6,946 nucleotides of DNA from Thermoplasmata archaeon (GTDB taxonomy: Archaea; Thermoplasmatota; Thermoplasmata; UBA10834): NCBI GenBank assembly GCA_013329135.1, contig DUKU01000162.1:7014-13959 (forward strand), written 5' to 3'. A model generated the notes under the pieces. The model searched no databases and was not told where the DNA came from. It worked only from the letters and a program-made list of their open reading frames with translations. The translations under genes were made by a program, and so were the position numbers. Below are positions 1-4,220 of the stretch, piece by piece (positions within the stretch are counted from its first letter, which is position 1; every line of letters starts with the position of its first letter).

Positions 1-44
1 CCATCAGTGCCGAAGAGCGGCCGCCTTGTCATGGTCCCTGATGG
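1..44 (-). other. Inverted repeat downstream of the MttB-like gene
   Basis: The heptamer CCATCAG at 1-7 is the reverse complement of CTGATGG at 38-44, and a GCGGCCGC palindrome lies between them (17-24). The structure lies just past the TGA stop of the minus-strand methyltransferase gene, so it could be a 3' end hairpin. No T-run follows in the visible sequence and the window edge cuts it off, so a terminator role is only a guess. Confidence 0.2.
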
Positions 45-57
45 GCCTGTGTCCTGC

Positions 58-1527
58 TCACAGGACCTTGGACGCTTCCTTGAGTATCTCGTCGAGCCTC
101 TTCGAGATGTCCCTGTCGAGCATCTCGGGCTTGTGGTTGTCGAGTATCCAGTCGGCCTTCTCCTTGGCCACCATCAACTCGTCCTTCCCCTTCGCCGCCC
201 ATTGGTCGTATGGCTCGGACGTGAATATCTGGGAGCGGAAGAACTCACGCGACTCCGTCATCGTGGCCCTCTCGCCGAGGAAGCTCCCCTTCTTCTTGCC
301 CATCCCGAGTATGCCGACGTCCTTGATCATGTCGATGTGGAGGGTCTCTTTCGTGACCGGGACCTCGCGCCCGACCCTCAGGGCCCTCCCTATGATGTCG
401 TCGTCTATTATCATCTGCTCGTACGACAGGACTGTCGAGCAGTCGAGTAGGCCGATGCCGTTGCTGATCTCCTGCCCGAGCATCGTGCTGGCCATGGCCA
501 GCATGCCGTTCTCGAGCGAGCTCTGGACGCCCGGGACCTTCGCGTTCGACCCAAGGCCCCCCGAAGCCGAGGGCATCTTGAGCCACTTGGCCATCTCGTG
601 CGCGTACACGCACAGCAACAATCCCTCAGGGGAGGCTAGCTGGATCGCCCCGGTCCTCGGGTCCATGTTGGACAGCACGGACGCGTACAGCAAGGGCGAC
701 CCCTTCTCGTGTGCCTGCATCGCGGCCGCCATTGCCAGCGTTTCAGCGTGGTTGACCACGAGATTGCCCGCGAAAGTCGCAGGGCTGCTCACTCCCATCA
801 TGGCCATGCCCGTGATGTACACGGGCACATGCGCCTTGGCCCACACCATCCCGGCGTCTGTCGTGTGTCCATCCAGCGTCAGCGGGGACATCGTGCATAC
901 CATGGCTGACAATATCGGCCTCTTCTTGAGCTCCTCGGGTCCGCCGACTATCTCCGATGCCATCTTGATCTGGAGCCTAGCCTCCTCGGCCGTGGACGTC
1001 GACTCGCTCTCTATGTGCTTGCGCGAGACCTCGAAGGCCTCCTTCATGCCCGCGAGGACGTGGACGTTCTCCGGGACATCCGATGCGACGACCATCGGCT
1101 CGTATATGCTGCAGTTCTGAAGATGGTCTGCCACGGTAGCGGTGTCCCTTATGTCCTTGAGGACGGAGAGCCTCCGGCTCCTGGTCTTCTGGTCCCATAC
1201 CAAGACCCCGCACCCGTCAGTGGTGTAGTAGCAGTGGGACCCGTCGACAGGCAGGTCGTACTCTTTCTCCCGTCCCGCTAGCAGGATTTTCTCAGGCACG
1301 CTCGAGATGAGTGAATCGACGAGGCCCGCGGGGAACCTCACGATTGCATTGCCGTCCTCTACAGACGCGCCCGCGTTCTTCAGAGCATCACGGGCGACCT
1401 TGCTGTGTATCCGTATGCCCACGGTCTCCATGATTTCGAGAGCACCATCATGGATCGCTCTCTTGTCTTCCTCGCTCATCAAACCTACGGGCTTCCTTAC
1501 CCTGAATCTGTCCGCGAATGCAGGCAT
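58..1527 (-). CDS. MttB-superfamily corrinoid methyltransferase, non-pyrrolysine type
   Basis: A 489-residue protein of the trimethylamine methyltransferase (MttB) family, close to the usual ~490-500 residues. Members are soluble TIM-barrel enzymes that move a methyl group from a methylated (often quaternary) amine to a cobalamin-binding partner protein. Family landmarks are the N-terminal block about residues 18-45 (EEDKRAIHDGALEIMETVGI), YYTTDGCG near 100-107, ASPEGLLLCVYAH at 298-310, the SGGLGSNAKVPGVQ segment near 322-335 and the tail NHKPEML at 464-470. Methanogen MttB reads an in-frame amber as pyrrolysine (residue 334 in Methanosarcina barkeri). Here the gene has no internal amber and ends in TGA, so it belongs with non-Pyl homologues such as the glycine betaine methyltransferase MtgB. 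The substrate cannot be read from sequence. No corrinoid protein or reactivase gene is in view; partners may lie left of the window. The ATG start is fixed by an AGGAGGA seven bases upstream. Confidence 0.88.
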   Translation of the reverse strand: MPAFADRFRVRKPVGLMSEEDKRAIHDGALEIMETVGIRIHSKVARDALKNAGASVEDGNAIVRFPAGLVDSLISSVPEKILLAGREKEYDLPVDGSHCYYTTDGCGVLVWDQKTRSRRLSVLKDIRDTATVADHLQNCSIYEPMVVASDVPENVHVLAGMKEAFEVSRKHIESESTSTAEEARLQIKMASEIVGGPEELKKRPILSAMVCTMSPLTLDGHTTDAGMVWAKAHVPVYITGMAMMGVSSPATFAGNLVVNHAETLAMAAAMQAHEKGSPLLYASVLSNMDPRTGAIQLASPEGLLLCVYAHEMAKWLKMPSASGGLGSNAKVPGVQSSLENGMLAMASTMLGQEISNGIGLLDCSTVLSYEQMIIDDDIIGRALRVGREVPVTKETLHIDMIKDVGILGMGKKKGSFLGERATMTESREFFRSQIFTSEPYDQWAAKGKDELMVAKEKADWILDNHKPEMLDRDISKRLDEILKEASKVL

Positions 1528-1534
1528 GCCAAAA

Positions 1535-1541
1535 TCCTCCT
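1535..1541 (-). promoter_or_regulatory. Shine-Dalgarno of the MttB-like gene
   Basis: On the minus strand the sequence reads AGGAGGA, then seven bases, then ATG. It is among the strongest Shine-Dalgarno matches in the window, decides the start codon, and shows this gene is translated from a leadered mRNA, unlike the divergent lemA. Confidence 0.75.
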
Positions 1542-1586
1542 AAGCCAGCCTGACTGATTGGCTCTGGAGGGGCATTAATCCGGCCT

Positions 1587-1608
1587 AGTTAAGGTTTTTT
1601 GTTTTCTC
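1587..1608 (-). promoter_or_regulatory. AT-rich promoter-like patch for the MttB-like gene
   Basis: An A/T-rich stretch in otherwise GC-rich DNA reads on the minus strand as an A-run followed by CCTTAACT. If this serves as the TFB/TBP-binding region, transcription would start near 1570 and give a leader of about 45 bases before the ATG at 1527. The match to an archaeal TATA consensus is poor; placement rests on base composition and distance. Confidence 0.3.
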
Positions 1609-1648
1609 GATAGAAGGCTTGAAGTGCCTTTGCTTTTCGCCTCCGTTC

Positions 1649-1671
1649 AGCGTCCCGTCCAAACGGGCGCT
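1649..1671. repeat. Hairpin in the divergent MttB-like/lemA intergenic region
   Basis: AGCG-T-CCCGT at 1649-1658 pairs with ACGGGCGCT at 1663-1671 across a CCAA loop, giving nine base pairs with one bulged T. It sits between the two outward-facing genes, about 60 bp before the proposed lemA TATA-like box. It could be an operator-like dyad, a transcript hairpin or chance in GC-rich DNA. The 1528-1763 region holds no other coding signal that I see. Confidence 0.3.
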
Positions 1672-1731
1672 GTCCACGCGGTCACGCCCGGCCCTCCGTT
1701 GACGCCTTCAACTCACGTCGTTGGGACAAGG

Positions 1732-1740
1732 TTATTTCTA
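1732..1740 (+). promoter_or_regulatory. TATA-like box of the lemA-TPM operon
   Basis: TTATTTCTA stands out in GC-rich surroundings, preceded by a purine-rich GACAAG that could act as a BRE. Its centre is about 28 bp before the lemA ATG, the usual distance from an archaeal TATA box to the transcription start. No Shine-Dalgarno precedes that ATG, so the mRNA is probably leaderless. Confidence 0.45.
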
Positions 1741-1763
1741 TCGGATGCTCAGTAACGCCGTTC

Positions 1764-2321
1764 ATGAAGATCACTAAGCCCCTTTTGGCGTTGATAATCG
1801 CGGTCGTGGCGGTCGTCATAGTCCTCGCCTTGATCATCGTGACCTACAACGGCCTCGTCAACTCTGAGCAGCAGGTCGAGTCACAGTGGGCGCAGGTGGA
1901 GAACGAGTACCAGAGGAAGATCGACCTCATACCGAACCTCGTGAACATCACCAGTGAGTACACTCAGTTCGAGGCGGCGACCCTCGCCAACATAACCGCG
2001 CTCAGGATGGAATGGCTCAGTGCGCTCACGTCCGAGGAGAGGCTGAACACATCGATAGCGCTGGATGGCGAGATCAACACCATCGTCCTCGCATACTTCG
2101 CCGCTGAGAACTACCCGACCCTGAGTTCCATCCCGCTCGTGGCCAATCTCATGGACGAGATCGCAGGGACTGAGAACAGGATCGCCGTGGAGAGGATGTA
2201 CTACAACGAGGACGTCCAGGATTACAACAGCAAGATCAAGCGCGTCCCTGGAGTGTTGTTCGCGGGCATGTTCGGGTTCGAGGAGAAGCGGTACTACGAC
2301 CCGATCCCCGGCGGGGCCTAG
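1764..2321 (+). CDS. lemA: LemA family membrane-anchored protein
   Basis: A 185-residue LemA family protein, the normal length for the family. A single N-terminal transmembrane helix (about residues 6-27) is followed by the family hallmark YNGLVNSEQQVESQWAQVEN (28-47) and the RKIDLIPNLV block (51-60). Further on come ENYPTL (115-120), TENRIAVERMYYNEDVQDYN (136-155) and the final FGFEEKRYYDP (170-180). The bulk is a coiled, alpha-helical domain outside or along the membrane. Its biochemical role is unknown; the family is commonly paired with TPM-domain proteins, as here. The TPM gene follows 27 bases after the stop in the same frame, with only the amber codon TAG between the two open frames. 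No Shine-Dalgarno is visible, and the TATA-like box 28 bp upstream fits leaderless transcription from the ATG. Confidence 0.9.
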   Translation: MKITKPLLALIIAVVAVVIVLALIIVTYNGLVNSEQQVESQWAQVENEYQRKIDLIPNLVNITSEYTQFEAATLANITALRMEWLSALTSEERLNTSIALDGEINTIVLAYFAAENYPTLSSIPLVANLMDEIAGTENRIAVERMYYNEDVQDYNSKIKRVPGVLFAGMFGFEEKRYYDPIPGGA

Positions 2322-2348
2322 GCCCGGTCGGACCCTCGGGGATGGCAG

Positions 2349-3035
2349 ATGAACCACGGGAAGTCATTTGTGACGGCAGTCGTCCTCGCATCCATGCTGT
2401 GCCCCGCGTGCGCGGGCGCGCAGGCGGCGCCCGAGATATTCCTCTATGTGAACGACTTCGTGGGCGTACTCACCTCTGACGAGATCGGGACGCTCGATGA
2501 GATATGCTACGAGCTCGACCAGGTCACTTCGGATGAGATAGCCATCGTTGTGGTGAACTCCACGCAGCCCGAAGGCATAGACATATTCGCCGTGGAATTG
2601 TTCGAGGCCTCGGGCATCGGGAAGGATGACGAGGACAACGGGGTCCTTGTCCTGGTGTCCACTGAGGAGGAGCTGTGGCGGATAGAGGTCGGCTACGGAC
2701 TCGAGGGCATCCTGAACGACGCGAAGGTCGGCACGATTGGCCGAGAGAACCTCGAGCCGTACCTCGCCGTCGGAGACTACTACCCAGGCATATTCTACAC
2801 GGTCGCGGCGCTCGTGGAGGAGCTCACCAGCGACCCCGACAGGATCAACGAGGACGGACACGACATCGAACTCCTCGGGATCGACTACTGGCAGCTGGCC
2901 CTTGCGCTTGTCATCGTGGGCGTGGTCGGCGTCGCCACCAAGGGCAGGGTGTTCTTCTGGATCGGAGGCATCCTGACCAGGGGCAGGTTCGGCGGCGGCA
3001 GGTCTGGCGGCGGTGGCGCGAAGGGAAGGTTCTGA
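2349..3035 (+). CDS. TPM-domain membrane protein with Gly-rich tail
   Basis: A 228-residue protein of the TPM (TLP18.3/Psb32/MOLO-1, formerly DUF477) family. An N-terminal signal peptide ends around residues 24-27. The TPM domain spans about 30-160: it opens with YVNDFVGVLTSDE (33-45), continues with DEIAIVVVNST (62-72), GIGKDDEDNGVLVLVS (89-104) and IEVGYGLEGILND (112-124), and ends near GDYYPGIFYTVAALV (142-156). One or two membrane segments follow (about 182-209). The end is the low-complexity GRFGGGRSGGGGAKGRF, very like the FGGGRSGGGGA-type tail of bacterial homologues. The domain would face outside the membrane. Some TPM proteins have weak phosphatase activity, others act in photosystem II repair; no activity can be assigned here. 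It is probably co-transcribed with lemA and translated from ATG behind a GGGG at seven bases. The gap of 56 bp to the convergent DsrE gene shows no clear terminator. Confidence 0.88.
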   Translation: MNHGKSFVTAVVLASMLCPACAGAQAAPEIFLYVNDFVGVLTSDEIGTLDEICYELDQVTSDEIAIVVVNSTQPEGIDIFAVELFEASGIGKDDEDNGVLVLVSTEEELWRIEVGYGLEGILNDAKVGTIGRENLEPYLAVGDYYPGIFYTVAALVEELTSDPDRINEDGHDIELLGIDYWQLALALVIVGVVGVATKGRVFFWIGGILTRGRFGGGRSGGGGAKGRF

Positions 3036-3091
3036 AGGCCGGTACAAGGTGCTAGTCGTCCTCTCCCACGTTGCGAAGACCCGTGCAGTTC

Positions 3092-3445
3092 TCAAAACGA
3101 GTGTATCTTGCCGCACTTCTCGGTCCATTCGGACAAGAGCGCCATCGAACCCTGTTCGATCCCCTTGACGAGGCCTTCGACGGTCAGTCCTCTGGCCTTC
3201 ATGCAGCTGCCGCAGGCCGCGACGCGCCCTCCCTTCGCGAGGACCCTCTCGAGCATCTCGCCTATGTTGTAATATCCTGGCGGTGTCTCCTGCTTCGGGA
3301 GGCCGCAGGACACTGAGTCCGCCATCAGGAACACCTTGACGCTGTTGCTCCTCGCCTGGAGGGTGATCGCGAGCCTGAGCCCGTTGTACGATTTCTCCGT
3401 TCCGTAGGGAGCGTCGTTCAGCACTATGAGCACGTCCTCTGCCAT
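3092..3445 (-). CDS. DsrE-family small cysteine protein
   Basis: A 117-residue protein of the DsrE/DsrF-like (YchN-like) family, typical in length. It starts MAEDVLIVLNDAPYGTEKSY, the first Rossmann-like strand and loop. It continues through VKVFLMADSVSCGLP (37-50) and GEMLERVLAKGGRVAACGSC (62-81), and ends WTEKCGKIHSF. Cysteines at 47, 78, 81 and 111 are visible; the CGxC pair (78, 81) occupies the region where many family members keep a sulfur-binding cysteine. Relatives carry sulfur as persulfides or form small multimeric redox proteins in the cytosol; the partner here is unknown. The frame is open further upstream, to 3586, but the extra ~47 residues are unlike the family, and the chosen ATG has GGTG five bases before it. 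The gene is convergent with the TPM gene and divergent from the PPOX gene, 155 bp apart. Confidence 0.85.
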   Translation of the reverse strand: MAEDVLIVLNDAPYGTEKSYNGLRLAITLQARSNSVKVFLMADSVSCGLPKQETPPGYYNIGEMLERVLAKGGRVAACGSCMKARGLTVEGLVKGIEQGSMALLSEWTEKCGKIHSF

Positions 3446-3490
3446 CGTAACACCAGGGGCAGAGCACGTCCCTCGAGGGCAATAGCCTTT

Positions 3491-3526
3491 CGGCGAACGC
3501 TCGCTTGTTGTCGCCGGATAAGGCGA
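3491..3526. repeat. Alternating GGCGA/TCGCC elements between divergent genes
   Basis: CGGCGA (3491-3496), TCGCCG (3511-3516) and GGCGA (3522-3526) alternate in orientation, so the middle element can pair with either neighbour. The inner pair leaves a six-base loop GGATAA, the outer pair a 14-base spacer. They lie between the divergent DsrE and PPOX genes, where a shared regulator would bind. No known regulator is recognised and the GC content makes chance matches possible. Confidence 0.3.
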
Positions 3527-3548
3527 AGGGCCGCCCATCGACGGGAGA

Positions 3549-3558
3549 GATACATAAT
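3549..3558 (+). promoter_or_regulatory. TATA-like box of the PPOX gene
   Basis: GATACATAAT is the most A/T-rich patch in the intergenic region. Transcription starting about 25 bp downstream, near 3580, would leave a short leader carrying the GGAGGT just before the TTG start codon. Confidence 0.4.
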
Positions 3559-3586
3559 GCCTGGAGACGATTCCCTCTCCGTCCAC

Positions 3587-3592
3587 GGAGGT
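3587..3592 (+). promoter_or_regulatory. Shine-Dalgarno that fixes the TTG start of the PPOX gene
   Basis: GGAGGT followed by eight bases and then TTG at 3601. This is a near-ideal match and spacing, and it selects the TTG over an upstream in-frame ATG at 3505 (before the proposed promoter) and an internal ATG at 3649 that would cut into the conserved N-terminus. Confidence 0.7.
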
Positions 3593-3600
3593 CGCGCGTC

Positions 3601-4092
3601 TTGAGAGGCATCAGGCGAAAGGAGAAGGAGGTCACGGACAAGACGGAGATGATCAGGGTGCTCACGGCCGCGAGGTACGTGACGATTGCGATGTGTGACG
3701 AGGAAGGACCGTACCTCGTCACCCTGACTCATGGGTACGACGAGGCGCGCAACGTGATGTACTTCCACTGCGCCCACGAGGGCCGGAAGGTCGATGCGCT
3801 GAAACGGGACTGCAGGGTCTGGGGCCAGGCCATGGTCGACCTCGGCTACGCCGAGGGCAGTTGCGACCATCTGTACGAGACGACCCAGTTCCGGGGAAAG
3901 GTCACGTTCGTGCAGGACATGGATGAGAAGCGCCATGCGCTCATGATCATGATCCGCAAGAACGAGCGAGACCCTGAGACAGTGGCAAAAGAGCAGGTCA
4001 CGGACGGATCCGTGAGGAGAGTCAACATCGGCCGGATCGACATCGACCTGATGACTGGGAAGAGGTCCGCGAAGGTAGTCGTGTCGCTGTAG
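3601..4092 (+). CDS. PPOX/NimA-like flavin-binding split-barrel protein
   Basis: A 163-residue protein of the pyridoxamine 5'-phosphate oxidase-like split-barrel family, NimA-like branch. It starts MRGIRRKEKEVTDKTEM, matching the usual MRRKDREITD opening of this group. It continues with RYVTIAMCDEEGPYLVTL (25-42), the strand and loop YFHCAHEGRKVDAL (54-67), and TTQFRGKVTFVQDMDEKRHA (94-113), where many relatives contact flavin. These proteins are cytosolic dimers that bind FMN, F420 or heme. Some reduce nitroimidazoles, but most have no known substrate, so no specific reaction is claimed. The TTG start at 3601 is preferred because GGAGGT lies eight bases before it; the longer form from ATG 3505 adds a basic, non-conserved 32 residues. 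It ends in TAG. A DsrE-family gene is divergently transcribed, possibly under shared control. Confidence 0.82.
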   Translation: MRGIRRKEKEVTDKTEMIRVLTAARYVTIAMCDEEGPYLVTLTHGYDEARNVMYFHCAHEGRKVDALKRDCRVWGQAMVDLGYAEGSCDHLYETTQFRGKVTFVQDMDEKRHALMIMIRKNERDPETVAKEQVTDGSVRRVNIGRIDIDLMTGKRSAKVVVSL

Positions 4093-4106
4093 ACGTCGGC
4101 GCTTCA

Positions 4107-4137
4107 GAAGGGGTACGGTCTTCTCCGCCCCCTCTTC
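4107..4137 (+). terminator. Possible hairpin terminator after the PPOX gene
   Basis: GAAGGGG at 4107-4113 can pair with CCC-C-T-CTTC at 4130-4137, with one bulged T and a 16-base loop, 15 bases after the TAG stop. There is no T-run after it, so it could equally be a processing structure or chance. Confidence 0.25.
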
Positions 4138-4149
4138 AGACTGACAACG

Positions 4150-4157
4150 CTTATGAA
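4150..4157 (+). promoter_or_regulatory. TATA-like box of the M28 peptidase gene
   Basis: CTTATGAA in the 128-bp gap between the PPOX and M28 genes is a fair match to the archaeal TATA element. It would place the transcription start near 4178-4180, right at the foot of the palindrome at 4180-4200, with a leader of about 40 bases. Confidence 0.4.
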
Positions 4158-4179
4158 GTCAGTCCGCAATTCAGGATTG

Positions 4180-4200
4180 CCCTGACATTCCGTGTCAGGG
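4180..4200 (+). promoter_or_regulatory. Perfect 8-bp palindrome in the M28 peptidase leader
   Basis: CCCTGACA (4180-4187) and TGTCAGGG (4193-4200) are exact reverse complements around a five-base loop TTCCG. The element lies between the TATA-like box and the Shine-Dalgarno of the secreted M28 peptidase gene. It may be an operator half-site pair for a dimeric repressor overlapping the transcription start, or a stem-loop at the very 5' end of the mRNA. It is not followed by a T-run, so an attenuator-type terminator is unlikely. Confidence 0.5.
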
Positions 4201-4208
4201 TAGCGATT

Positions 4209-4215
4209 GGGGGGA
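4209..4215 (+). promoter_or_regulatory. Shine-Dalgarno before the GTG start of the M28 gene
   Basis: The purine run GGGGGGA lies five bases before GTG at 4221. That GTG opens a signal peptide (MRREIVLCLG...), so site and signal peptide agree on the start. Confidence 0.55.
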
Positions 4216-4220
4216 ATACA

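Noticed and set aside
26..1120. A 364-residue open frame on the plus strand opposite the methyltransferase gene
   Set aside because: It is the antisense of a well-conserved MttB-family gene and has a low-complexity, Ser- and Pro-rich composition with no domain signal.
58..1527. Pyrrolysine-encoding amber codon in the MttB-like gene
   Set aside because: The reading frame is open over its whole family-typical length and ends in TGA; no in-frame TAG exists.
2364..3722. A 452-residue open frame on the minus strand across the TPM, DsrE and PPOX genes
   Set aside because: It is antisense to the TPM and PPOX genes and lies in another frame of the DsrE gene, is rich in Arg and Gly as expected of a GC-rich shadow frame, and shows no recognisable motif.
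4090..4185. Amber readthrough extension of the PPOX protein
   Set aside because: Reading through TAG would add only about 30 residues with no family similarity, overlapping the presumed terminator and the M28 promoter.
4180..4200. Intrinsic terminator of the PPOX gene
   Set aside because: The palindrome is perfect but lacks a T-run and sits 88 bases past the stop, inside the predicted leader of the M28 gene, so a role in that gene is more likely.
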